DNA from: a virus
Virus record (IMG/VR): IMGVR_UViG_3300036791_001288
Span: 1 to 47,706 of that record
Reading direction: 5' to 3' (one strand)
DNA length: 47,706 bases
Shown here one piece after another: positions 1-8,781 of this stretch. The notes under the pieces are model-generated. The model saw nothing but the letters and a program-made list of their open reading frames with translations. It had not been told where the DNA came from and did not search any database. The position numbers and the translations under genes are program-made. Position 1 is the stretch's first letter. Each line of letters opens with the position of its first letter.

Positions 1-2
1 TC

Positions 3-845
3 TACACCAAGAAGCACACTTTTTCCGCAAACGCCGCCGCATCTGCTCCTAGCGTCAATTTCACAGGTTTGGTCTTTGCTGGTAATGGAACTACCAGCAC
101 GCCGTCGGTCTACATCAATCAGTCTGTAACAGCGCCGACTACGTGGAACATAACAGGTACAGCTTTCGGCATGAACCTTGCCGCCGGCACCGGTCGCGCG
201 ATTGACATTCATACTGGAGGCGGCGCATCCATTTTCAGCGTAGACGCTGCTGGTGGCGTTTCATCTGCGAGTATCACTTCAAGCGGTAGCATTGAGGCAG
301 CCGCAGGAAGCGCACTCGGCTTAAACGCCCGGTCGCAATTTCGCTCCCTTGCCGATGGTCGCATGTCCGTGAATACCACCGCCAACGGCTCGAACGGAAT
401 GAGCAGGTTCACATTCGGCACGGAAGCGGCGAATAACCCGGCGTTCTTCTTCGACGGTTCAACCGCGGCGATCTACGCAGCAGATGGTACAGGAGCTCAG
501 TCGGGCGGCATCCTTGGCTCCGCGCAATGGGTTACGCCAACGGCATGTCTCCAGTCGGTATCCCCAGCAGCTTGCGGAGCTAACGTAACTGGAAGAATCG
601 CGTTAGCCGCGGCGGCGACTACGTTGGTGGTGAATACATCTAAGGTAACAGCCGCGAGCGAAATCCTTGTCCAGAGGGATGATTCACTGGGAGCGGCTCT
701 GGGCGTAACCTGCAACACGCAATCAACTCTTGTATTGGGCACACCGCGAATAACAGCTCGTACTGCGGCGACTAGCTTCACAATCACCGTTGATGCTGGG
801 CCGACTACAAATCCACTATGTATGACATACTATATCATTAACTGA
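3..845 (+). CDS. Tail fibre, C-terminal part (5' end lies at 46549-47706)
   Basis: This frame is open from the left edge with no start codon and ends in TGA at 843-845. It is the continuation of the gene beginning at 46549: from base 21 the sequence equals 47611 onward in the same frame. The joined protein is about 628 residues. The part seen here is low in charge and rich in Ala, Ser, Thr and Gly, with repeated short beta-type segments (for example FSVDAAGGVSSASI), as expected for a trimeric fibre shaft and tip. The last ~120 residues contain three Cys. Codons for residues upstream of base 21 encode YTKKHT, whereas the right-end copy encodes QSHVAT at the same place. A TTG at 69 is an internal codon, not the start. 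Receptor binding is inferred from position and composition. Confidence 0.8.
   Translation, partial: YTKKHTFSANAAASAPSVNFTGLVFAGNGTTSTPSVYINQSVTAPTTWNITGTAFGMNLAAGTGRAIDIHTGGGASIFSVDAAGGVSSASITSSGSIEAAAGSALGLNARSQFRSLADGRMSVNTTANGSNGMSRFTFGTEAANNPAFFFDGSTAAIYAADGTGAQSGGILGSAQWVTPTACLQSVSPAACGANVTGRIALAAAATTLVVNTSKVTAASEILVQRDDSLGAALGVTCNTQSTLVLGTPRITARTAATSFTITVDAGPTTNPLCMTYYIIN
21..116. repeat. Terminal overlap, left copy (matches 47611-47706)
   Basis: These 96 bases are identical to the last 96 bases of the window and lie in the same reading frame of one tail-fibre gene. The sequence is therefore circular, circularly permuted or terminally redundant. Bases 1-20 do not match the bases just left of the right copy (47591-47610), so the two ends differ in their upstream flank. 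Confidence 0.95.
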
Positions 846-853
846 GAGATACT

Positions 854-2344
854 ATGAATACAACAGTAAACGTTCCGCTTTCCATCATCGATGACACAGC
901 TAAAGGCTGTAACTTCCAAATGGGTTCGGATGGACTCACGGTGACAGACAGCACCCCACCTCCTCCTACAATTACGTCGGTCACCGTGACTGGTCCCGGC
1001 ACGCTGCTCGAAGGTGCCTCTGCTCAGTTTCAGGCAAGTGTAGTGGGAACCGGGAGCTTTAACCCGGCCGTGGTCTGGTCCTGTAGTGATGGGACGATCT
1101 CCCAGTCAGGCGTGTTTACAGCCCCGCAGAAGGTCGAGTCGGTTAACGTAACTGCAAAGTCGGTACAGGATCCGACGAAGTCCGGCACCGTGCCAGTTGA
1201 CATCTCCATGCCGAGTAATACGGTCAAGATCGCTCCTTCGGGTGGAGATGATACCGCTGCCCTGCAAGCTGCGTTGAACAAGACAGCGGCAGCCGGTCAG
1301 ATCCTAGAAATGACCGTAGGGACGTTTCATCTTAATCCGGTTACAATCCCGTCAGGAACAAACCTCCTCGTTGACCCTGGTGTCCTGGTTACCGATCAGT
1401 CAGCGTACGGTACCAACGCGGTCATGTTCGGTATCATAGGCTCCAACGTGAAGATCACGGCGACTGGCGCCTTCTTCCAGATGCCTTTGAACCACGCACA
1501 GAGTCTGGTTGACAAATCCGAATACCGTCACTGCTTCGCGATTCAATCTGGTACCGCGGTCAGCAACATCACGATCATTGGGGCAAGTGTGAAGTCCGCC
1601 GGTGGCGACTGCTTCTACATCCGTAACTGCTCCAGCTGTTCGTTTTCCAACCTGAGCGCGACGGGAGCCATCAGAAACGGCATTTCGTGCACCGGCAAGG
1701 TAAACGGCCTGACGTTCACCAACATCACGTCAACGGCGAACGCTGACGGAGACTTCGACTTCGAGCCGAACACCAACTCGGACTTCCTGCAGAACATCAT
1801 CATCAATAACCTGACGACAGGTGGTGGCACTAATGGAGGTATTAACTTCGGTCTTCAGAACCTTGATAGCACAACTCCTCCAGTTTCCATCGTTGTCAAC
1901 GGGTATACTTCTACTGGTAACGGTGGGACAAGTGGTCCAGGGTACCCGATCTTCTTTGACTCGAACCAGGCAGGGAAGACTCCTGTTGGCGGAACTGTTG
2001 TAGTCAACAACATCAATATCAAGAACGCCGTTAGCGCGTCCATTTACGGAAAGAATCAAGGAGGTAACAACTTCTGTCAGTTCACGTTCAACGACATTAC
2101 CTCGAGTAACTCCAATACAGGAGGGCCAGATCGCTTTGGCGTCAGCGCATGCGTCGGCGTTGAGTTGTACGGAGGTCAACCTGGTCCCGCTGGTAACGCA
2201 ATATTCAATCCCAAGTTGATCCAGGCCGGCTCCCGATCCTCGGCTTACTTCACCATCCTGAGTGGGGCGGTCAACACTCAGTTCAACGGTTCTACAACTA
2301 CCTGTACCGGAGCACCTGCTGGAAGCAAGGTAAAATACCCATGA
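854..2344 (+). CDS. Tailspike-like protein: Ig-like domain plus right-handed beta-helix
   Basis: This 496-residue protein has a short N-terminal segment and a Pro-rich linker near residue 35. A bacterial Ig-like domain spans about 37-117 (VVWSCSDGTISQSGVFTAP) and is followed by a solenoid of short beta strands (about 125-460) typical of pectate-lyase or polygalacturonase-fold spikes. N-x-T/S turns such as GSNVKIT and VSNITIIG repeat at rung-like spacing. Such folds in phage tails bind or cleave host surface glycans; no catalytic residues were assigned. The Ig-like segment resembles the versions common in Acidobacteriota surface proteins. The ATG is preceded by GAGA and follows the previous stop by 8 bases. 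The last codons overlap the next start (ATGA). Confidence 0.75.
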   Translation: MNTTVNVPLSIIDDTAKGCNFQMGSDGLTVTDSTPPPPTITSVTVTGPGTLLEGASAQFQASVVGTGSFNPAVVWSCSDGTISQSGVFTAPQKVESVNVTAKSVQDPTKSGTVPVDISMPSNTVKIAPSGGDDTAALQAALNKTAAAGQILEMTVGTFHLNPVTIPSGTNLLVDPGVLVTDQSAYGTNAVMFGIIGSNVKITATGAFFQMPLNHAQSLVDKSEYRHCFAIQSGTAVSNITIIGASVKSAGGDCFYIRNCSSCSFSNLSATGAIRNGISCTGKVNGLTFTNITSTANADGDFDFEPNTNSDFLQNIIINNLTTGGGTNGGINFGLQNLDSTTPPVSIVVNGYTSTGNGGTSGPGYPIFFDSNQAGKTPVGGTVVVNNINIKNAVSASIYGKNQGGNNFCQFTFNDITSSNSNTGGPDRFGVSACVGVELYGGQPGPAGNAIFNPKLIQAGSRSSAYFTILSGAVNTQFNGSTTTCTGAPAGSKVKYP

Positions 2345-4575
2345 TCAAACGACTACTAGTGCTGTTACTGTTCGCAATACCAGCGTTGGCTCAGACACCA
2401 GCGGTCGTCACCGGCTTAGTGTTTGACTCTGGTGGTACTCCTGCTATTCGTGGTACTGTACAGTTTGATATCCAGCCGCAGGTCCAAGGTGTCCAGTACT
2501 TCATCCAAGGTATCGGCACTGTGGCACCTCAAACTGTTATCTGTGGCATAGATGGAACCGGTCACGTGATGAATGCTACCGTCTTGACCAATCCGTGTAC
2601 AGTCTGGGGTAACGACTTGATCAACCCGGCCAACACGACGTATACCGTGACATTCAACCCTAACGGTCAGTCGACCAACAGCGTCGCCGGTGAATGCATC
2701 GCGGGGAGCACATACAACCTCAACAGTCCGATCTTCTGCCCAATCGTCCAGATAGTTCCTCAGCAGGCGATCATTAGCACTAGCCCGACCACTACAAACA
2801 TTATTCCAAACGCTAACAAGGTCTACAACATTGGATCCCCTCAGGCGCAGTTTGCCGCCATTTACGCCGGCAACATCTTCGGTAATCTATCAGGTTCGTT
2901 ACCCGCCCTAGTCTTTGCGGATCAATTCGTGAACGTCCAGGCGGCAATCACCGCATGCCCTACGAACGGTTGCATCATCTACGCGACGTCTCCCACGGTC
3001 AACCTTGCATTGGGTACTATTGACGCAGGTAACAAGTTTGTTACCCTCCTGCTTGGTCCGTACGTCTATACCCTCACCCAGCTGACCTTGGAGACCAACT
3101 TCCACATGTTCGGCACTGGTTCGGGTGCGTCCGGTGGTACCGTCATCCAATCGACGTCGACAACAATTCCGATGGTCGTTCTTCCTGCAGCTCCTCCTAC
3201 TGGGATTGGAGGGGTCCAGTTAGGTGGCTTTCGACTGTACTGTGGGGCTACTAACACTAACCAGATAGCCATTGACATCGTGGCTCCTCCGTTTAGTGGC
3301 CTCTGGTACAGCAAGTTTGACGACATCGATGTTGGTGGGGATGGCACTCACGCATGTGCGGGGAACTCTCTTCGTCTAGAGGCCAACAATAATACAGGCG
3401 TCAACCAATTCCTGACCATCAGCAACTTCTGGGCGTTTAGGACGACGGGAGGCGCTCCGGCCTTATTGGCAACGGGTCTTAATGGTCAGGTATCGATGTT
3501 CAACACACAGTGGGATGGACCTACTCCTCACGACCTGGGATTCATCAACGCGCAGATCGACGACGGGACAGAGACGATTCTCGGGCCTTACACGTGGATG
3601 ATCACGAACTTCACATCACAACACGCATGGGGGGCTACCGGCACCGGTCTGGTCATCAAAGGCTGCAGTAACTGCACGGTCATCGACGGGCACTTTGAAG
3701 ACGATAACGGTGGCATCACCCTCGCCGTCGGCAATCATTTCGGCAATACCGACGTCCATATCATGGACAACGTCTTTACGACGAATACGGGAATCAACCC
3801 ACCTGGTAACACTGGTTGGATCTTGCAGGCGGATGCCACATCTCGTGCGGACTTCCAGGATAACGTAGTAAGGGGTACTCCTGACGCCTGTCTCCTAGGC
3901 GCAGTTACACTCGTGACAGCACGTGGCACTATGAATCAGGCGAACGGCCTGCCAGATCCATTGTGCGATAACTTTGGTGTCGCCACCCAACGATTCACAG
4001 CGAATGGCACCTTCACCATTCCCGGCATCGTCAATAAGCTGAAGGTCACTGTATGTGGAGGTGGAGGCGCTGGTGGAGGCAGTACAGCTGGCAATAACGG
4101 TTCCGGTGGCGCCGCAGGCGGTTGCACGTATCAGTGGTTAGCGACTGTATTTCCCGGAAATACTCTTACTGTGACAGTCGGCAACGGTGGTACAGGCGCG
4201 TCAGGTACTACGGGGGGAGCAGGGGGTTCGTCGTCGGTAGCTTCTGGCACACAGGTGATCACTACTATCACAGGCTTGGGTGGTGCCGGTGGCTTCTGCG
4301 TTGGAGCAACGTCCGCTGGTGCTGGCCAGACGGCTGCGGGCGTCACCGGCTTGATCAACGCAGGAGGTGGCGGAGGTAGTATCGGTACTGGAGGTGCAGG
4401 TGGAACCGGAGCGTCGTCGCCGTATGGAGGCGGCGGCGGCGGCGCAGGCTCAGGAGGCTTCAGCGGGAACGCGGCGGTCGGCTTTGCGGCAGGTGGTGGC
4501 GGATCTTCCTCTGGTGCAAGTACAGCTGGAGGTAACGGCTCCGGCGGCCTGGTCATCTTTGAATGGGTGAACTAA
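2341..4575 (+). CDS. Tail fibre/adhesin with signal peptide, beta-helix and glycine-rich C-terminus
   Basis: This 744-residue protein begins MIKRLLVLLLFAIPALAQ, a typical Sec signal peptide with an ALAQ cleavage site. A transthyretin-like beta domain follows (about 20-130, starting VVTGLVFDSGGTP), then a 'NKVYNIGSPQAQFAAIY' fibre segment (~160), a beta-helix-like region (~195-520) and a Gly-rich domain (~545-744) with many GGGG runs ending in GLVIFEWVN. Gly-rich tips of this kind are known receptor-binding modules of phage adhesins. The N-terminal signal plus beta domain is paralogous to that of the fibre starting at 46549. The start overlaps the previous stop by four bases, showing translational coupling. 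Receptor binding is inferred. Confidence 0.75.
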   Translation: MIKRLLVLLLFAIPALAQTPAVVTGLVFDSGGTPAIRGTVQFDIQPQVQGVQYFIQGIGTVAPQTVICGIDGTGHVMNATVLTNPCTVWGNDLINPANTTYTVTFNPNGQSTNSVAGECIAGSTYNLNSPIFCPIVQIVPQQAIISTSPTTTNIIPNANKVYNIGSPQAQFAAIYAGNIFGNLSGSLPALVFADQFVNVQAAITACPTNGCIIYATSPTVNLALGTIDAGNKFVTLLLGPYVYTLTQLTLETNFHMFGTGSGASGGTVIQSTSTTIPMVVLPAAPPTGIGGVQLGGFRLYCGATNTNQIAIDIVAPPFSGLWYSKFDDIDVGGDGTHACAGNSLRLEANNNTGVNQFLTISNFWAFRTTGGAPALLATGLNGQVSMFNTQWDGPTPHDLGFINAQIDDGTETILGPYTWMITNFTSQHAWGATGTGLVIKGCSNCTVIDGHFEDDNGGITLAVGNHFGNTDVHIMDNVFTTNTGINPPGNTGWILQADATSRADFQDNVVRGTPDACLLGAVTLVTARGTMNQANGLPDPLCDNFGVATQRFTANGTFTIPGIVNKLKVTVCGGGGAGGGSTAGNNGSGGAAGGCTYQWLATVFPGNTLTVTVGNGGTGASGTTGGAGGSSSVASGTQVITTITGLGGAGGFCVGATSAGAGQTAAGVTGLINAGGGGGSIGTGGAGGTGASSPYGGGGGGAGSGGFSGNAAVGFAAGGGGSSSGASTAGGNGSGGLVIFEWVN

Positions 4576-4824
4576 ATGCCACAGAGACATCAAGGCATAC
4601 AGCGCGTGGAGTGGAGCAGGTGTGACCGGTGTTGGTTCGAATACCCGATCCAGAAACTCGTCATTCAGAAGGGCTTAAAGGTTTGTACGGTGACCTGTTA
4701 CGATGAGCTGCTGGTGGAGGAACGCTCGATGATGATCGCTCAAGTCCTGGACGATCAAAGCGAACTGCAGACGGATAGTGAGCAACAGGTAACAGACGAT
4801 AACGACCTCCGGTTCATATGGTGA
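4576..4824 (+). CDS. Small Cys-pair protein in the tail cluster
   Basis: This 82-residue protein has CDRC near residue 16 and two further Cys about 20 residues later (VCTVTC), a spacing compatible with a small zinc-binding ribbon. It is acidic at the C-terminus. The ATG directly abuts the previous stop. It is the same strand and tight spacing as the virion genes, so it may be a minor virion or assembly protein. I do not recognise a family. Confidence 0.6.
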   Translation: MPQRHQGIQRVEWSRCDRCWFEYPIQKLVIQKGLKVCTVTCYDELLVEERSMMIAQVLDDQSELQTDSEQQVTDDNDLRFIW

Positions 4825-4828
4825 GCTG

Positions 4829-5587
4829 ATGGCGATTACACTAGGAAGTCTTGCTGTAGAGATCAACGCGATGTTGGGCAATAGGTCAGATGTTATGACC
4901 TATTCAGCCTTCCCGACGGTGGGCAACCTGCAGGACTCAGATCGCATGGCGCTTTGGATCAGGGAAGCGTACAACGAGATTACGTATAACTATCGCTTTG
5001 AAGAGCTTGAACAGGGTGTTACGGGCATGTGCATCGCCGGTATCGACTTCTACAAGTACCCACCCTTGATGCGACGGATTCGGGCGGTCACGATTCTGTT
5101 TCCGTTGTCAGCCGGACAGCAGGAACCCCGACCGGTCCGTCGCAGGCATATTAGGAATATCAGGAGGTATCAGACTTCGAATCAAGGGCCGCCGAGTATC
5201 TACGCTCCGTATAATCCAGGAACGGGAGCTGGTATCATCCTACGGCCGGTCCCCGACCAGGGTTATCCTCTCATCTGGGACATCGTCTTGAAGCCTACGT
5301 ATAATACCACTCCTAACGTGAGTGTTGCCAATACCGTGTGGCAGTTGTCCGATGACTGGCTTGACATATTCAAATGGCTTGTGGCGCTGAAAGGCCACAC
5401 TGCCCTCGTAGAGCCCGACAAAGCGGCGCCGATCCAACAGCTCTTGTTCGGTGGCCTCGATCCGAGAACCGGACGGAAGATGCCCGGCATCATCAAAGAA
5501 CGTACGGCTGCCCGTGATCAACTCGACATCGAAGACGTAGAATTCGGCTTGCAACCTCAAGTCCGGAGGTACACAAACACCGTCTGA
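4829..5587 (+). CDS. Head-tail adaptor / tail-tube A-like protein
   Basis: This 252-residue protein starts MAITLGSLAVEINAMLGNRSD and continues with MALWIREAYNEITYNYRFEEL, an all-helical N-terminus. Beta-rich segments follow around RPVPDQGYPLIWDIVLKP and a helical C-terminal half. This layout is like podovirus gatekeeper/adaptor proteins that connect portal and nozzle. It lies immediately before the nozzle-like gene, the order found in T7-like and P22-like tails. The ATG at 4829 overlaps nothing upstream, and its stop shares a base with the next ATG. Assignment rests on order and general pattern, not on a diagnostic motif. Confidence 0.55.
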   Translation: MAITLGSLAVEINAMLGNRSDVMTYSAFPTVGNLQDSDRMALWIREAYNEITYNYRFEELEQGVTGMCIAGIDFYKYPPLMRRIRAVTILFPLSAGQQEPRPVRRRHIRNIRRYQTSNQGPPSIYAPYNPGTGAGIILRPVPDQGYPLIWDIVLKPTYNTTPNVSVANTVWQLSDDWLDIFKWLVALKGHTALVEPDKAAPIQQLLFGGLDPRTGRKMPGIIKERTAARDQLDIEDVEFGLQPQVRRYTNTV

Positions 5588-6756
5588 TGCCGAACCAGCA
5601 ATCAGTCATAAGCGGTCCGTTCATGGGGGTGGTATCCGACCTCACGTCTCCTCAAGGCCCCCCGAATGACTTCGACGACATCAGTAATTTCTTCGTCAGG
5701 AAGGGTGCTCTGCATACCCGCCCCAAGCTGAACCTGTTTAGCAACGACGTCGCCAACGTTCAGCGGGTATCCCAGATCGGATCGTTTCAGGACGCGAACT
5801 TCAACTGGCACACGTATAAGCTACTGGACACGCATAATAGTCCCACCGTGTTCAGCGCAGCGGCGTTCCTGAGGCCAGGAGGCCCCCCGTACAACTGGGA
5901 CTCGTTGACCATGCCGTCGTTGCCCGCTGGCAGCCTGGACATCGGCTTGCGGTACAGCCGGGTTACAGTAGGCAACATCGTCATCTTTTGCAACGGTGGT
6001 TACCCTGTCATGTACCTAGACGGCTCGAACACCGTACAGACCCTGGGTGATGTGCCCGGTACAGCTCGGTATGTCACAGAGAACGCCAATCACGTAATCA
6101 TCGCGTATACGCAGGAACCCGCGTTGGGGAGCCCAGGCGCTACGCTCTTTCCTAGGCGCGTCAGGTGGTCAGGGGTCAATAATCCGTTTGAGTGGGCGAC
6201 ACTCACGGACTTTACCGCGGGGTCCAACGATCTACTGGATGTACCCGATGGTATCACCGGACTCAATACTCTCGGGCGTAATACCTACATCTGGCGGTCC
6301 AACGGTGTGACGGTCATGTCTCCAACGGGTCAAGGCCTCACACCTTGGTTCTTTGAAAACTTTTCGATATCCGAGGATGGCATCGGTAGTATCTTTCCGT
6401 ACTGCTTAGCGACGTATGGAAACCAGTGTATGTTCGTCGCTCGGGATAACGTTTACATCTTTGACGGTACCTCGTTCACATCTGTAACCGGCATAAGCCA
6501 AACAGCGGCTAGTGGAGCGAATCGCAGGCGGATCTATAACGACTTGGCGCTGTCCACCACGAATCCTCCTCCGTGGGCAACGATCATTCCTAACTGGACC
6601 CTGGGCTTCGACATGCTCTGTTACGTCCTGTCAATACAACGTGTGGACGGCGTCAACATCACGTGGGTTTATACAATGGAAGATGGGCAATGGATGAGGT
6701 TCTCCTCGGCGCAAGGCATGCCCACGGCGATTAACAGCTTGGTGTCCATCTCATGA
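5587..6756 (+). CDS. Tail nozzle / tail-tube B-like beta-propeller protein
   Basis: This 389-residue protein contains RRVRWSGVNNPFEWATL (~200) and repeated beta blades with 'G..VY..DG' turns (DNVYIFDGTSFTSVTG at ~285). The 'RWS..NNPFEW' signature is shared by many podovirus nozzle proteins that form the distal tail channel. N-terminal residues 1-45 include SDLTSPQGPPNDFDDISNFFVRKG, typical of the family's start. It follows the adaptor-like gene with one shared base and overlaps the next gene by four bases. Confidence 0.7.
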   Translation: MPNQQSVISGPFMGVVSDLTSPQGPPNDFDDISNFFVRKGALHTRPKLNLFSNDVANVQRVSQIGSFQDANFNWHTYKLLDTHNSPTVFSAAAFLRPGGPPYNWDSLTMPSLPAGSLDIGLRYSRVTVGNIVIFCNGGYPVMYLDGSNTVQTLGDVPGTARYVTENANHVIIAYTQEPALGSPGATLFPRRVRWSGVNNPFEWATLTDFTAGSNDLLDVPDGITGLNTLGRNTYIWRSNGVTVMSPTGQGLTPWFFENFSISEDGIGSIFPYCLATYGNQCMFVARDNVYIFDGTSFTSVTGISQTAASGANRRRIYNDLALSTTNPPPWATIIPNWTLGFDMLCYVLSIQRVDGVNITWVYTMEDGQWMRFSSAQGMPTAINSLVSIS

Positions 6757-7886
6757 CGGCGACGATCATCGGCGGCCTGTACCAAACGAATATTATGGTA
6801 TTCGTAGGAGCTCCCTCTGTCGGCGCTCAGGAGACGGGTATCTGCTTGGTGCCGAATGCGACGGCGGCGCCGATTACGGTTACCAACGCATCGTTTGCTG
6901 GTGCGGGGGCCTTCAGTGTCGTATTTGGTCAGTTCCCCGTAACGGTTCCATCTGGCAGTTCCGTAGTGGTGCAAGTCGTCTACACAACTGCTATCGGTTT
7001 ACAAACTGGCGTTATGACGCTTGTCACCACTAGCGGTTCACTGCCTTCGGTCAACCTTACGGCCAACGTCGGTACCAATACGTCTGACATCTTCCCGAGT
7101 TTGATATTCCCAGGTGTCAAAGTTGGCCAGTCGTTGACGTTTCCTCTGATGGAAATCGTCAATCCCCTGACGACGTCCAATACAACGACGGCCCTCGGTA
7201 TGACTACGGGAACCGACTTCGCTATTACCGGCGCTCCCGCGATGCCGTTTACTCAGGTTGCTGGTGCTGTATCTGCTCCGTTCAACGTGGTCTTCACGCC
7301 TACGACTACCGGCTTGAGGTCAGACAGCATCTTCGTAACGAACGTTAACGGTACAGCAAGTAGGCCGATTACAGGTACCGGTACAGTCTTGCAGTCGTTC
7401 GATAGCTTGAACCCTCCAGCTCCCGCTGGTGCTATGCTGATGGCGTTTACAGGCATTCCGACGCCGACGATCTACTTTACCCAGCAGAATAACCTTCCCG
7501 CGCAGCTTGTCAACATAGATTGTGAAGAGGCGGCGCTGGCGACGAAGATTACGAACTTCGGCAGGCCCAATATGGAGAACCAGGTCCTGAGGATCAGAGG
7601 CCACTACAAAGACCTAGGTGTCGCCATCATGTTCATCACCGTGACCACCAGGAGACTGGACGTCACACCATCACAGGCGGCAAACGCAATCCAAACTCAG
7701 ACGAAGACGTTCAGCATCGGTACCGCGGTGGCCGACGAGTGGCCGAGACAATTCACAGTGGACTTTGACGTCACCGGTGAACTCACACAGATCTCGATCG
7801 GACGCAATGCAAACCAGGGGCCTGTGTGGCTCATAGACTACTGCCCAGAGTGGGTACCGAAGGGAGAGGTCTTGGAGGGTGTATGA
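6753..7886 (+). CDS. Virion protein with ASH/choice-of-anchor-D-like repeats
   Basis: This 377-residue protein has two tandem beta-sandwich repeats. The first (~25-105) has PITVTNASFAGAGAFSVVFG and VPSGSSVVVQVVYT; the second (~108-215) ends FNVVFTPTTTGLRSDSIFV. This is the pattern of ASH (ASPM-SPD-2-Hydin) or choice-of-anchor-D domains, common in secreted proteins of Acidobacteriota and related soil bacteria. The C-terminal ~150 residues form a different beta domain. Position between nozzle and fibre-like genes implies a tail appendage. The start overlaps the previous stop (ATGA). Confidence 0.65.
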   Translation: MTATIIGGLYQTNIMVFVGAPSVGAQETGICLVPNATAAPITVTNASFAGAGAFSVVFGQFPVTVPSGSSVVVQVVYTTAIGLQTGVMTLVTTSGSLPSVNLTANVGTNTSDIFPSLIFPGVKVGQSLTFPLMEIVNPLTTSNTTTALGMTTGTDFAITGAPAMPFTQVAGAVSAPFNVVFTPTTTGLRSDSIFVTNVNGTASRPITGTGTVLQSFDSLNPPAPAGAMLMAFTGIPTPTIYFTQQNNLPAQLVNIDCEEAALATKITNFGRPNMENQVLRIRGHYKDLGVAIMFITVTTRRLDVTPSQAANAIQTQTKTFSIGTAVADEWPRQFTVDFDVTGELTQISIGRNANQGPVWLIDYCPEWVPKGEVLEGV

Positions 7887-8290
7887 TCATACCGATTTCG
7901 CCAAGGACGCTTCGCAGCGTGAAGGACAAGACGGTGCAGGATGCACTCCGGGAGATCAACACGGAGATCTCGAGGGTCGTCAACGGCAACCTGAACTTTG
8001 GCTCGCCCGAGGACCAACTGCTCAAGAATCCCCCGACAGCTGGCAACATGCATGGATCCTGGCCGGGGACGCTTGTAGCGTTGGGTGGCTACCAAATCAT
8101 TACACCGGTGACGCCGAATACGGAATTTACAGTCAATCACAATCTGGGTCACATCCCGATTGGGTATGACGTCAAGGGGCAAGATCAGGCCGGCATCGTG
8201 TACGATTCACGGAGGAACCTATGGACGAACACACAGATGTTCTTGAAATGCAACGTGGCGTCGATGAACATTCGTCTATTCGTACACTAG
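7883..8290 (+). CDS. Small virion-associated beta protein
   Basis: This 135-residue protein starts MIIPISPRTLRSVKDKTVQD; the ATG overlaps the preceding TGA (ATGA), which is why I prefer it to an upstream in-frame ATG at 7826. The N-terminal half is helical. The C-terminal half has TEFTVNHNLGHIPIGYDV followed by a MFLKCNVASMNIRLFV ending. This 'N-x-T-x-N-H-N-L-G-x-x-P' type of beta domain occurs in many podovirus genes next to ejection proteins. Function is unknown. Confidence 0.65.
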   Translation: MIIPISPRTLRSVKDKTVQDALREINTEISRVVNGNLNFGSPEDQLLKNPPTAGNMHGSWPGTLVALGGYQIITPVTPNTEFTVNHNLGHIPIGYDVKGQDQAGIVYDSRRNLWTNTQMFLKCNVASMNIRLFVH

Positions 8291-8781
8291 TACGGGTGGA
8301 TCAAGCGTATGCTGAGGCGAACCCGGACCGCATCAAATGGCTCTGGGGGAAGTTCGAGAAGCAGGACTATGCCTTCGACGATCCTGGTAAAGCCGCCGGC
8401 GCGGAGATATTCCTGCGGGCGATCTACGACAGGCAGTCAGAATGCTACCAGTACGGGGATAAGGGGTACGTCGTCTTGACATCAATCGTCCAGCCCGTCA
8501 ACGCGATCATCCACTTTATGATCTGGGATGATTTTGAGTTGTCCGACGTGGTCGACGCCGCTACGGAAATCCTAGACCACGTCTTTCTGGACCTCAAACT
8601 GGAGCGGCTCACGGCCGCCATTCCCGCAGGAAACCGGCAAGCGATCCGGTTAGCCACGCTGAACCGTTTCAGATACGAAGGAGAGATGAAGCGCGCGTTC
8701 CTGAAGAACGGTTCGTTCTCCAACGTGCAGATCTACGGTCTGCTACGTGAGGATTACGTGCGTAGAGGGGTGAAGAACTAA
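8221..8781 (+). CDS. GNAT-family acetyltransferase-like protein
   Basis: This 186-residue protein has a mixed alpha/beta layout matching the GNAT fold. A central strand lies near VVLTSIVQPVNAIIHFMIW (~80-100). A helix follows (SDVVDAATEILDHVFLDL), then ERLTAAIPAGNRQAIRLATLNRFRYEGEMKRAF, the usual 'N..A..l...lGF..EG..r' C-terminal signature. The ATG at 8221 has a strong GGAGG six bases upstream even though it overlaps the preceding gene by 70 bases. GNAT genes next to internal virion genes occur in several podoviruses; the substrate is unknown. Confidence 0.7.
   Translation: MDEHTDVLEMQRGVDEHSSIRTLVRVDQAYAEANPDRIKWLWGKFEKQDYAFDDPGKAAGAEIFLRAIYDRQSECYQYGDKGYVVLTSIVQPVNAIIHFMIWDDFELSDVVDAATEILDHVFLDLKLERLTAAIPAGNRQAIRLATLNRFRYEGEMKRAFLKNGSFSNVQIYGLLREDYVRRGVKN

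Noticed and set aside
4131-4556. Long Pro-rich open frame on the minus strand
   Set aside because: It is the complement of the glycine-rich fibre tip; GGN codons read backward give Pro. No ribosome site and wrong strand for the region.
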